Shown here piece by piece: positions 1 through 7,283 of a stretch of DNA of 64,000 nucleotides. The position numbers and the translations under genes were made by a program. The first letter of the stretch is position 1. Each line of letters opens with the position of its first letter. Source of the DNA: an uncultured Alphaproteobacteria bacterium. Lineage in GTDB: Bacteria; Pseudomonadota; Alphaproteobacteria; Caulobacterales; Caulobacteraceae. The notes beneath the pieces were generated by a model, which saw only the letters and a program-made list of their open reading frames with translations, made no database searches and was not told the DNA's origin. The DNA lies in contig CALETE010000001.1 in the NCBI GenBank assembly GCA_937920085.1, positions 1-64,000 of the forward strand, given 5' to 3'.

Positions 1-55
1 CCGGATTGGCCGTGACCTATGACCTGGATACCGGCCTTCGCCGGTATGACCGGGG
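1..55 (+). repeat. 55-base direct repeat, copy 1
   Basis: This stretch is repeated exactly at 161-215. It includes a palindromic core, ACCGGC-CTTC-GCCGGT, that can form a strong hairpin. The copy touches the window edge, so the repeat may extend further left. Confidence 0.9.
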
Positions 56-215
56 GTGGGGATAGGGCGCGGTCTTGCTTCAACCACCGGTCACCCCGGC
101 GGAGGCCGGGGTCCAGTTCGTAGGGCTGTGAGGTGGGCGACTGCCCTAGGGGTGACCTTTCCGGATTGGCCGTGACCTATGACCTGGATACCGGCCTTCG
201 CCGGTATGACCGGGG
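26..215 (+). repeat. REP-like composite repeat, copy A
   Basis: Three G+C-rich palindromes follow each other: type 1 (ACCGGC-CTTC-GCCGGT, near 26-55), type 2 (CCCCGGC-GGA-GGCCGGGG, near 86-121) and type 1 again (near 186-215). The same 1-2-1 arrangement occurs in inverted orientation at about 3869-4057. The order of alternating palindromes resembles BIME/REP clusters. No REP-associated transposase is seen in the window. Confidence 0.8.
161..215 (+). repeat. 55-base direct repeat, copy 2
   Basis: Exact copy of positions 1-55, ending about 50 bases before the portal start codon. The hairpin it can form would lie in the portal mRNA leader. Confidence 0.9.
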
Positions 216-266
216 CTTTCTACAATTAAATCAACGTCCCGGTCGGGGCGCGAGGAGTCGTGACTT

Positions 267-1982
267 ATGAAGCATAGTGATCTGCTCAGTGAGGCCCAGG
301 GGGCCTTTGCCCTGGCGTGTGAGGTGGAGGCTGAGAACCGGCGGGCGGCGGCCGATGATATTCGGTTTGCGCGACTGGGGGAGCAGTGGAGCGCCCGGGT
401 GATGGCTGAGCGGCAGGCCGAGGGGCGGCCCTGTCTGACCATCAATCGGCTGCCGGCCTTTATCCGCCAGGTGGTCAATGATGCGCGGCAGAACAAGCCG
501 GCCATTGTCTGCCATCCGGTGGGAGATTGGGCGGACCCCAAGACGGCGGAGTTGCTCAACGGGCTGATCCGCCACATCGAGCAGTCTAGCGACGCCGAGG
601 TGGCCTATGATACGGCCTTGGACTTCGCGGTGACCGGGGGGTTCGGCTATTTCCGGATCAATACGCGATACGCCGACGACGACAGCTTCCATCAGGACCT
701 GGCCATTGAGCGGGTGGCGGACCCCTTCAGCGTCTATGGGGACCCGTTTGCCACGGGGGCGGACTCCGCCGACTGGAACCAGGCATTTGTGGTGGAAAGC
801 CTGACCCGCAAGGCCTTTGAGGCCCGCTGGAAGGGGGCGGAGGTCTGCGACTGGACCGGCGGGGAGGGGTCGGAGCGCTGGGGTGGCGGGGTTCGGGATG
901 GGGCTGATCGGGTGCGATTGGCCGAGTTCTGGCGTCGAGAGACCGTGTCCCGCAGCCTGCTGGCCCTATCTGACGGTCAAGTGGTGGCGCAGGACGTCTA
1001 TGAAGCGCAGAAGGCCCTGTTTGACGCAGCGGGTGCCAGGGTGGTGGGGCGGCCGAGACCCGCGACCTCGCACAAGGTGACCCAATACATCCTGTCAGGC
1101 GCCGAGGTGCTGGAAACCGTGGACTGGGCCGGGCGGTATATTCCCATTGTGCCGGTCTACGGGGAGGCGATCCATGTGGATGGTGCCCGGCGCTTAAGGT
1201 CCCTGGTGCGGGACGCCAAGGACCCGCAACGCATGTACAATTACTGGCGGACGGCCTCGACTGAGCTGGTGGCCCTGGCACCCAAGACGCCGTTTATCGG
1301 CCGGCGGGGGGCGTTTGATACGGACTCCGCCAAGTGGGCGAGTGCCAATACGCAGAGCCACGCCTTTATTGAATATGACGGCCCTGAAGCGCCCCAGAGG
1401 CAGCCTTATGCGGGAGTTCCTGCCGGGGCCATTCAGGAGGCACTGAATGCCAGCGACGACATGAAGGCGATCATGGGGATGTATGACGCCAGCCTGGGGG
1501 CCCGATCCAACGAGACCTCGGGCAAGGCGATCATGGTCCGGCAGCGGGAAGGGGATGTCTCGACCTTCCACTATATCGACAATTTGAGCCGAGCCATTCG
1601 CCATGCAGGACGGATCCTCATCGACCTGATCCCCAAGGTGTACGCTGCGCCGCGGATGGTGCGGATCTTGGGTGCCGGCGGCGAGGCGAATATGGCCGCG
1701 ATCAACCAGCCCATTTCTGGGTCTCTTGGGGTCGGGTCGCTGGAGAAGATTTATGACTTAAGCGTTGGGCGCTATGACCTGACGGTGAGCGCCGGGCCCT
1801 CCTTCACCTCGCGCCGGGAGGAGGCGGCCAGCCAGATGATCGAGCTGATCAGGGCCTATCCGCCGGCGGCGCCGCTGATTGGCGATCTGCTGGCAAAGAA
1901 TTTGGACTGGCCAGGGGCTGATGAGGTGGCCAAGCGGTTGGCCACCTTAAATCCGGGTCGCCAGGTAGTAGAGGGTCGATGA
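267..1982 (+). CDS. Phage portal protein, P22-like, probably C-terminally shortened
   Basis: The 571-residue product resembles P22-type portal proteins, the dodecameric ring at the head vertex through which DNA is packaged and ejected. The N-terminal part has the typical pattern of a short acidic helix, a Q-W segment and the TINRLPAFIRQVVND stretch, followed by the D-F-x-x-T-G-G-F-G-Y-F-R region. P22 gp1 has about 725 residues, and family members usually continue well past the segment found here near the C terminus. The reading frame ends just where the antisense methyltransferase gene begins (36-base overlap), which suggests truncation. ATG start after two REP-like repeats. Confidence 0.85.
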   Translation: MKHSDLLSEAQGAFALACEVEAENRRAAADDIRFARLGEQWSARVMAERQAEGRPCLTINRLPAFIRQVVNDARQNKPAIVCHPVGDWADPKTAELLNGLIRHIEQSSDAEVAYDTALDFAVTGGFGYFRINTRYADDDSFHQDLAIERVADPFSVYGDPFATGADSADWNQAFVVESLTRKAFEARWKGAEVCDWTGGEGSERWGGGVRDGADRVRLAEFWRRETVSRSLLALSDGQVVAQDVYEAQKALFDAAGARVVGRPRPATSHKVTQYILSGAEVLETVDWAGRYIPIVPVYGEAIHVDGARRLRSLVRDAKDPQRMYNYWRTASTELVALAPKTPFIGRRGAFDTDSAKWASANTQSHAFIEYDGPEAPQRQPYAGVPAGAIQEALNASDDMKAIMGMYDASLGARSNETSGKAIMVRQREGDVSTFHYIDNLSRAIRHAGRILIDLIPKVYAAPRMVRILGAGGEANMAAINQPISGSLGVGSLEKIYDLSVGRYDLTVSAGPSFTSRREEAASQMIELIRAYPPAAPLIGDLLAKNLDWPGADEVAKRLATLNPGRQVVEGR

Positions 1983-2735
1983 GGCTGTCTCGTGATCGCC
2001 GGCCACCGGGGTGCCTGTCTCATCAATGGTTTGGGTCAGGGTGAAGCCGGCGTCAGCCAGCTGGCTGCGGACCACGGCGATAGAGGTGTTGTAGTGGGGG
2101 GCAGCGAACTGGTCGCCGGGATCGGGGTGTAGCAAATAGTCTGCTGTGGTCTCGGCCCAGGCTTGGGCGCGGAAATAGTTGCGCAGGCGCAGGGCGGGTT
2201 TCAGCAGGTTCTTGAGCATGGCGACCGGGGTGTCGCCCCGCTCAATCTTGAACATTTCGCCCAGAATGCGCCGACGATGGATCCAGTCCATATTGTGCGA
2301 GCTGAACATGAAGACCCCGCCGGGGCGGACAATGCGGTGAACCTCGGAGAGGATTTTGAGGCGGTCGGTATGGCCGACGCAGTCGAGGCCGTTGTAGGAA
2401 AACAGAACGAAATCAAAGCTGCCTTCGGCGAAGGTGCTGAGATCGCGGGCGTCGGCCTGGCGGAAATCCTGGTCGGGATATCGCCCCTGGGCGGCTTCAA
2501 CCATGGCCTGGCTATAGTCGACGCCGATATAGGTGCAGGCCGTTGGGGCTAGGGTTTCTGTGGTGCGGCCACCCCCGACACCCATGTCCAGCACCCGGCC
2601 ACCCTCCCAGACTGGTCGAGCAAGGTCGAAGGCGGTGATTTCTGCCTTCAGCAGGTCAGACTGGGTGGCATACCACTTGGCGACCGTGGGGCGGACATAG
2701 ACATCGAGATTGGCGGCGACGACGGCGCTGGTCAT
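1947..2735 (-). CDS. Class I SAM-dependent methyltransferase in the phage structural block
   Basis: A 262-residue methyltransferase of the Methyltransf_11/25 type. Motif I is VLDMGVGGG (residues 48-56), followed by the acidic GVDYSQAM strand and the FDFVLFSYNGLD motif IV region. The substrate cannot be told. The ATG at 2735 is chosen because AAGGTG lies just upstream; the frame is open to 2765. A TATGAT -10 box on the minus strand (2749-2754) suggests its own promoter. It lies antisense between portal and scaffold and overlaps the portal end by 36 bases. It may be phage cargo (a moron) or a later insertion. Confidence 0.85.
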   Translation of the reverse strand: MTSAVVAANLDVYVRPTVAKWYATQSDLLKAEITAFDLARPVWEGGRVLDMGVGGGRTTETLAPTACTYIGVDYSQAMVEAAQGRYPDQDFRQADARDLSTFAEGSFDFVLFSYNGLDCVGHTDRLKILSEVHRIVRPGGVFMFSSHNMDWIHRRRILGEMFKIERGDTPVAMLKNLLKPALRLRNYFRAQAWAETTADYLLHPDPGDQFAAPHYNTSIAVVRSQLADAGFTLTQTIDETGTPVAGDHETASSTLYYLATRI

Positions 2736-2842
2736 GGAACACCTTAAAATCATAAGTGTTAACAACGCTCTATCCGAAGCCTGTCCGTCCGGCGACGGGG
2801 AACACTCAGGTGGCTAAGGGTGATCCCCTTGGATGGGAAAAA

Positions 2843-2857
2843 GTTCTTGTTTTGTTC
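2843..2857 (+). promoter_or_regulatory. LexA-type SOS box, GTTC-N7-GTTC
   Basis: The sequence GTTCTTGTTTTGTTC matches exactly the direct-repeat LexA operator known in Alphaproteobacteria, with an A/T-rich centre as is usual. It directly abuts the -35 element of the scaffold promoter, a position where LexA would block RNA polymerase. Binding by LexA is inferred from the motif only. Confidence 0.65.
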
Positions 2858-2886
2858 TTGACGACTGGAGTCGTTTCGGCTAGATT
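2858..2886 (+). promoter_or_regulatory. Sigma-70-like promoter for scaffold and coat genes, with palindromic operator
   Basis: TTGACG (2858-2863) and TAGATT (2881-2886) are separated by 17 bases. The spacer contains the perfect inverted repeat ACGACT-GG-AGTCGT (2861-2874), a typical site for a dimeric regulator. Together with the adjoining LexA-type box it points to tight repression in the lysogen. Confidence 0.65.
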
Positions 2887-2903
2887 ATTTCCACGGTGAC
2901 CTG

Positions 2904-3056
2904 ATGCGTCTGCCCGCCGCTTGGCGTTCGCGGCGCGGACGAGGTGCACTTTTCAATTCAGACTTAGTCTTTGTCTCAGGCTTGGGCGATGGGTGGCGGG
3001 TGCCGCCCGTTGCGGGGTCTGACCGTTTTTCTTCCCAACTCAATTCGAGGTTCTGA
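2904..3056 (+). CDS. Possible 50-residue leader ORF upstream of the scaffold gene
   Basis: An ATG about 10 bases after the expected transcription start opens 50 codons whose TGA overlaps the scaffold ATG (TGATG). A GGTG stretch lies about six bases before the ATG. The product is rich in Arg at its N terminus and matches nothing I recognise. Such an ORF can arise by chance; the TGATG junction would allow translational coupling. It is below the usual length for confident calling. Confidence 0.3.
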   Translation: MRLPAAWRSRRGRGALFNSDLVFVSGLGDGWRVPPVAGSDRFSSQLNSRF

Positions 3057-3859
3057 TGATGCGTAAGGACACGCCTGAAAGGGCTGTGAGCGATGACCTG
3101 TCCCTGGACGCCGACATGCCGCCAGAGGCGGAGACAGATGCTGCTGACGAGGCAGAAGACTGGGAGGTCGAGCATCAGGGGCAGGTCTATCGTATTCCTT
3201 CGGCCCTGAAGGACCTGGTGGAAGCGGGGGTCAACCATGCCCACGGCACCGCCCAGCTGGCCCAGCACCGCGCCGATCTTGAATCTCATGCCGAGCGTGT
3301 GGGGGCGACCCTGGCCGATCGAGCCCAGCTGCACATGCTAGACCAGCAGATCTCCGGGTTTGAAGAGGTTGATTGGCCAGGGCTTGGTGCGGCCAATCCG
3401 GAACAGGCTCGCGTGCTTTGGGGTCACTATCAGCAGGCGCGTCAATTGCGGGATCACTATGCCGAGGCCCTGACCCATGCTGATCATCAGGCACAGATCG
3501 AGGCCGACCGGCAGGCCGCTGCTGAGTGGCTAAAGACCGGGCAGGAATTGCAACGAACCATTGAGGGCTGGTCGCCACAGGTGGCCGCCAAGCTGGTGGA
3601 CTATGCGGGCTCTTTCGGTGTGACCCTCGACGAATTGCGCGAAATTGCCGACCCGCGGCTGTGGCGGATCCTGCATAGGGCGCATGCCGGAGACGAGGCT
3701 AGGGCCGCACAGACCAAGGCTGCAGCAGTGGAAAAGCTGGCGGCGCTGCGGCCAGCCGCACGGGTGTCTGGTGGTGGGGCGGGTCCTGGTGGCGTGGCTG
3801 ACGATATGCCGGTCCGGGATTGGATCACCCGTCGCAATGCGCAGACTCGCAGGCGGTAG
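3056..3859 (+). CDS. Putative phage scaffolding protein
   Basis: The 267-residue product has a very acidic N terminus (about residues 10-40), then the W-E-V-E-H-Q-G-Q-V-Y-R-I-P stretch seen in internal scaffold-like proteins, and a long Gln/Ala/Glu-rich helical part with coiled-coil character. The C-terminal tail is basic (R-R-N-A-Q-T-R-R-R), as in scaffolds that bind coat protein. Its position between portal and coat fits. Two ATG codons in tandem (3056, 3059) are possible starts. The call rests on composition and position, not on a strong sequence match. Confidence 0.65.
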   Translation: MMRKDTPERAVSDDLSLDADMPPEAETDAADEAEDWEVEHQGQVYRIPSALKDLVEAGVNHAHGTAQLAQHRADLESHAERVGATLADRAQLHMLDQQISGFEEVDWPGLGAANPEQARVLWGHYQQARQLRDHYAEALTHADHQAQIEADRQAAAEWLKTGQELQRTIEGWSPQVAAKLVDYAGSFGVTLDELREIADPRLWRILHRAHAGDEARAAQTKAAAVEKLAALRPAARVSGGGAGPGGVADDMPVRDWITRRNAQTRRR

Positions 3860-3868
3860 GCGCTTTAT

Positions 3869-4057
3869 CTCCGGTCATTTCGGCGAAGGCCGGTATCCAG
3901 GTGATAGGTCGGGGTTAGTCTAGAAGGGCTGCTCCGAGGGCCTTGGCCCAGCGCGGAGCCTTACGAACTGGACCCCGGCCTCCGCCGGGGTGACCGGTGT
4001 TTGGAGCAAGGCCCCGACGTATTCCCCACCCCCGGTCATACCGGCGAAGGCCGGTAA
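3869..4057 (-). repeat. REP-like composite repeat, copy B (inverted to copy A)
   Basis: On the minus strand this region reads type 1 palindrome, spacer, type 2 palindrome (CACCGGTCACCCCGGC...), spacer, type 1 palindrome, as copy A does on the plus strand. Spacer words such as CCGGGGGTGGGGA and GTCCAGTTCGTA are also shared. The pair brackets the portal-methyltransferase-scaffold block. The 257-base gap between scaffold and coat is mostly this repeat. Confidence 0.8.
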
Positions 4058-4084
4058 TTTTGCAATGTTTCAACAGTTTAGCGA

Positions 4085-4101
4085 CCGCCCGAGGTGGGCG
4101 G
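4085..4101 (+). other. Hairpin just upstream of the coat ribosome binding site
   Basis: CCGCCC-GAGGT-GGGCGG can form a six-pair stem ending two bases before the strong Shine-Dalgarno GAGAGGAGGA. It could stabilise the coat mRNA 5' end or shape ribosome access. There is no T-run, so it is not a terminator. Confidence 0.45.
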
Positions 4102-4116
4102 GCGAGAGGAGGACTC

Positions 4117-5316
4117 ATGCCCAATAGTTTGTTGTCGGCGACGACGGTAACCCGCGAGGCCCTTAGGGTTTTGCATCAAAAGCTGAACTTTGTCGGCTCG
4201 ATCACCCGGGACTATGACGAGAGCTTTGCTAAGCAGGGTGCTAAGATTGGCGACACCCTCAAGGTGCGGCTGCCCAACCAGTATGTGGTCCGCTCGGGCC
4301 CGACCCTTGCGGCCCAAGACACCACCGAATCCAGCGTCGATCTGAAGGTCCAGACTCAGAAGGGGGTGGATCTGAACTTCACCTCGGTGGACCTGACCAT
4401 GACCTTGGACGACTTCAGCGACCGGGTCCTGGAACCGGCCATGAGTGTGTTGGCGGCCAATATCGAGTCCGACGCCATGACCATGTATGCCGACGTCTTC
4501 AACCAGGTGAACAATCAGGGGGCACCCGCCAGCTTTGCCCGCGTGCTGCAGGGGCGCAAGATGCTGGTTGATAACCTGGCACCTCTGGCTGGGCGGACGG
4601 CCAATTTGAATACCCAGGACAATGTGGACTTGGTTGACGGCCTGAAGGGCCTGTTTAACGACCGTGACGCCATCTCGGCTCAATATCGGGAAGGCTATAT
4701 GGGCCGGACCGCTGGGTTCGACTTCATGGAAAACACCCTTTGGCCGAGTCATCCACGCGGGTCGGGGGTTGGGTATACGGCCAACACCCTGCCAGCTGCC
4801 CTTCCAGTTTCGGCGACGCCGGTCTCTGTGCTCAACGTGACCGCTGGCACCGGAACCCTCGCGAAGGGCGAGGTCTTTACCCTGGCCGGGGTCTATCGGG
4901 TCCATCCGGAAACCAAGGCGGTGACCAGCCAGCTGCAGCAGTTCGTGGTGACGCAGGCCTTTGCCGGCGGCGCAGGCGCTGTGTCGATTGCTCCAGCCAT
5001 CATCCTGGCCGGAGCACTGCAGAATATGGCCATCTCCTCGCCCAATGGCGCGGCAGGCTTGACCATTGCTGGTTCGGCTTCGACGTCGCACGGGATCTCA
5101 ATGGCCTATCATAAGAGCGCCTTCGCCTTTGCGACCGCTGACATGATCATGCCGCGGGGTGTGGATTTCGCGGCCCGAGAGGTCTTCGACGGCATCTCCA
5201 TGCGGATTGTCCGTCAGTACGACATCAATAACGACAAGTTCCCTTGCCGCCTGGATGTCCTCTACGGCTTCAAGTCCGTGCGCCCGCAGTTGGCGGTGCG
5301 CCTGGCCAATAACTAG
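4117..5316 (+). CDS. Major capsid (coat) protein, P22 coat type
   Basis: The 399-residue product resembles the P22 coat family of HK97-fold shell proteins. It begins M-P-N-S-L-L and has the typical sequence with E-A-L-R-V-L near the start, the K-I-G-D-T-L-K-V-R-L-P strand and the F-T-S-V-D-L-T-M-T-L-D-D-F stretch, and ends in basic beta-rich sequence. The ATG at 4117 is chosen over an upstream in-frame start at 3997 because GAGGAGGA lies seven bases before it. It follows the scaffold gene, as expected, and should be the most expressed phage gene. Confidence 0.9.
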   Translation: MPNSLLSATTVTREALRVLHQKLNFVGSITRDYDESFAKQGAKIGDTLKVRLPNQYVVRSGPTLAAQDTTESSVDLKVQTQKGVDLNFTSVDLTMTLDDFSDRVLEPAMSVLAANIESDAMTMYADVFNQVNNQGAPASFARVLQGRKMLVDNLAPLAGRTANLNTQDNVDLVDGLKGLFNDRDAISAQYREGYMGRTAGFDFMENTLWPSHPRGSGVGYTANTLPAALPVSATPVSVLNVTAGTGTLAKGEVFTLAGVYRVHPETKAVTSQLQQFVVTQAFAGGAGAVSIAPAIILAGALQNMAISSPNGAAGLTIAGSASTSHGISMAYHKSAFAFATADMIMPRGVDFAAREVFDGISMRIVRQYDINNDKFPCRLDVLYGFKSVRPQLAVRLANN

Positions 5317-5325
5317 GGGGGCGGC

Positions 5326-5949
5326 GTGGGACTGAGCACCTACAGCCAGCTCAAAGCCGCCGTGGCCGATTGGATGGAGCGGGACGACCTGAGCGAACGC
5401 GCCGCGGACTTCATCACCCTGGCGGAGTCCCGACTGAACCGCACCTTGCGGGCGCGCTGTCTTGAGAGCGACCAGGCCCTGGCGACAACGCCAGGGTCTC
5501 GGTCTGTCCCTCTACCCGTTGGTTTTCGGGAGGGACTGGGCCTTTGGCTTGAGACGCCCATTGGACGCAGCGCCTTGGGCTTCCATGACCCTGTGGATAT
5601 GGAAGTCGATCTGACTCCTGGTGCCCCGGGTGCCTGGGGGGTCGACGGTGGCCAGCTGGTCTTTGATCGGCCCGCCGACCGTGCCTATGGCCTGACCCTG
5701 CGCATGCTGGGGCGACTGGCCCTGTCAGATGCACAGCCGACCAATGGCGTCTTGGCTGACTATCCAGACCTCTATCTCTTCGGAGCCCTGGTGGAGGCAG
5801 CCCCTTATCTGAGGGACGCAGACATGCTGGCCCTGTTCGCGGCCCGATTTGACGCGGCCCTGACCGAGGCGAGGATCAAGGAGGGCCGTCATCGGACTCA
5901 TACCACCTTGCGGGTGGATCCGGTGGTGACGGCTGGAGGACGGCGATGA
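5326..5949 (+). CDS. Phage head-tail adaptor protein
   Basis: The 207-residue protein begins with the pattern Y-S-Q-L-K-A-A-V-A-D-W-M-E-R-D-D-L and has F-I-T-L-A-E-S-R-L-N-R, typical of adaptor proteins that join the portal ring to the tail in short-tailed and related phages. Its place directly after the coat gene agrees. It starts with GTG behind a G-rich Shine-Dalgarno. Its stop overlaps the next gene (ATGA). Confidence 0.7.
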   Translation: MGLSTYSQLKAAVADWMERDDLSERAADFITLAESRLNRTLRARCLESDQALATTPGSRSVPLPVGFREGLGLWLETPIGRSALGFHDPVDMEVDLTPGAPGAWGVDGGQLVFDRPADRAYGLTLRMLGRLALSDAQPTNGVLADYPDLYLFGALVEAAPYLRDADMLALFAARFDAALTEARIKEGRHRTHTTLRVDPVVTAGGRR

Positions 5950-6188
5950 CAGCCGTTATTGGACCGGGAGTTCCGGCGGAGTTGAGGCCGGTGCTGGCCG
6001 AGGTCCTGGAGGGGTTGAGGGACCTCGCCAATCCTCGATCTCCCACGGCCCTTTTCGCCTGTACAGCCAGTGCCCTACCTCCGGCAGGGGCCTGGCCTCA
6101 ATGCCTGCTCTTAGTGAGCGATCTCAATATATTAGCCCACTCCGACGGGGTCCGCTGGATCCGTCAGGACACAGGAGGCGTGATCTAA
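5946..6188 (+). CDS. Small phage structural protein, unknown
   Basis: An 80-residue protein joined to the adaptor gene by an ATGA overlap and followed immediately by the tail-fibre gene. Its C-terminal part, N-I-L-A-H-S-D-G-V-R-W-I-R-Q-D-T-G, resembles short segments found in many phage tail-associated proteins. The exact role is not known; a small tail component is the simplest reading. Confidence 0.55.
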   Translation: MTAVIGPGVPAELRPVLAEVLEGLRDLANPRSPTALFACTASALPPAGAWPQCLLLVSDLNILAHSDGVRWIRQDTGGVI

Positions 6189-6848
6189 ATGCCATCATCC
6201 TTCACGCCGCGCCTACGCCTGGAAATGCAGGCGGCGGGTGAAAATCTCAACACCTGGGGTGCGCCCAAGCTCAATGCGGTGATCGCCCGTCTGGATTTTG
6301 CCATTGCTGGATGGACCACAGTGGCGCTGAGCGGGAATTATGCGCTCTCGGCCTCGAACGGCGATGACGAAGCCCGCGCGGCTTTGCTGAAATTCACCGG
6401 TATCGGGGGCTGCACCGTCACCTTGCCCTCGGTGAGCAAGCGTTATGACGTGATGAATTCAGCGGCGGGTCCGGTGATCCTGACCACAGGCGCAGGTGCA
6501 GTCGCCACCCTTGGGGCTGGCGAACTGGCGGCGGTAATCTGCGACGGGGGCAATGTTTACAAGGTCCGCGCCACGGAGTTTGGGGGTGCGCGCCTGTCTG
6601 GGACTGGCGATCCGGTCAGCCCCCAGGACGCCGCCACCAAGGCCTATGTGGACGCCCAAGCCTTTGCCAGCTTTTCCGGCAGCTTGCCGGGGCAGGCGGG
6701 CAATGCCGGGGCCGTGCTGAAGACCAATGGCACCAGCCCAGCCTGGGGTGCCCTGACCACAGGCGACCTGTCCGACTATGCCGCCGACCAAGCCAGTCGC
6801 AGTGCCGCCCAGAAGGCCTTTGCCCTGGCCGCAGCCCTGACCTTTTGA
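6189..6848 (+). CDS. Putative phage tail fibre protein
   Basis: The 219-residue product begins with a segment (F-T-P-R-L-R-L-E, G-E-N-L-N-T-W-G) common at the N terminus of phage fibre proteins. Beta-rich repeats follow, then the S-P-Q-D-A-A-T-K-A-Y-V-D-A trimerisation-like motif that is frequent in tail fibres (about residues 145-160). The C terminus is Ala/Ser-rich. It starts one base after the preceding stop. Confidence 0.7.
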   Translation: MPSSFTPRLRLEMQAAGENLNTWGAPKLNAVIARLDFAIAGWTTVALSGNYALSASNGDDEARAALLKFTGIGGCTVTLPSVSKRYDVMNSAAGPVILTTGAGAVATLGAGELAAVICDGGNVYKVRATEFGGARLSGTGDPVSPQDAATKAYVDAQAFASFSGSLPGQAGNAGAVLKTNGTSPAWGALTTGDLSDYAADQASRSAAQKAFALAAALTF

Positions 6849-6875
6849 CACGCAATTGATTGAGACCGAGGATCC

Positions 6876-7283
6876 ATGCCCGCAACCCCCAATAGCATTA
6901 TCACGCCCCAAATTCCGAAGGCCGCAACGGCCGCCCTATCTGCCGCAAATACGGTCCTGACAGACGCGCCGACCAATACGGTCGCCCTGGTTACAGCAGG
7001 CCTCAATGGGGCCCGGGTGACGAAGATCAGCGCCATTCCCAGGGCCGCACTCAGTGCAACCTTGATCCAGCTGTTCCGGTCAACGGACGCAGGGGTAACG
7101 AAGCGCCTGTTCGACTGCGCCCTGATGCCCGCCTGCGCGATGACCGCGGGGACGGATATTCCCACCACAGATTTTGGCTATTCGGAGACCAATCCCATTC
7201 TGCTGCAGGCTGGTGAAACCATCCACGCAGCCCTGGGGGCCGCGGCCAATGTCTGCGTGCTGGCCGAATGGGGGGACTACTGA
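6876..7283 (+). CDS. Phage protein of unknown function
   Basis: A 135-residue protein, mainly Ala/Thr-rich and probably beta-structured. It lies between the fibre and adhesin genes; its TGA overlaps the next ATG (TGATG), so the two are likely translated together. I do not recognise a domain; a fibre-associated or baseplate-like role is inferred from position only. Confidence 0.55.
   Translation: MPATPNSIITPQIPKAATAALSAANTVLTDAPTNTVALVTAGLNGARVTKISAIPRAALSATLIQLFRSTDAGVTKRLFDCALMPACAMTAGTDIPTTDFGYSETNPILLQAGETIHAALGAAANVCVLAEWGDY

Larger units (their letters stand above)
2736..3055. other. Intergenic control region between methyltransferase and scaffold genes
   Basis: This 320-base gap holds divergent signals. 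To the left is a minus-strand -10 box TATGAT at 2749-2754 inside an imperfect inverted repeat (AACACTTA / TAAGGTGTT) next to the methyltransferase start. To the right are a LexA-type box, a sigma-70-like promoter with a palindrome in its spacer, and a leader of about 165 bases with a possible 50-codon leader ORF. No missing piece of the portal is recognisable here. Confidence 0.6.

Noticed and set aside
4078..5091. Long minus-strand frame under the coat gene
   Set aside because: It is a shadow of the coat reading frame, His/Gly/Arg-rich with no recognisable domain.
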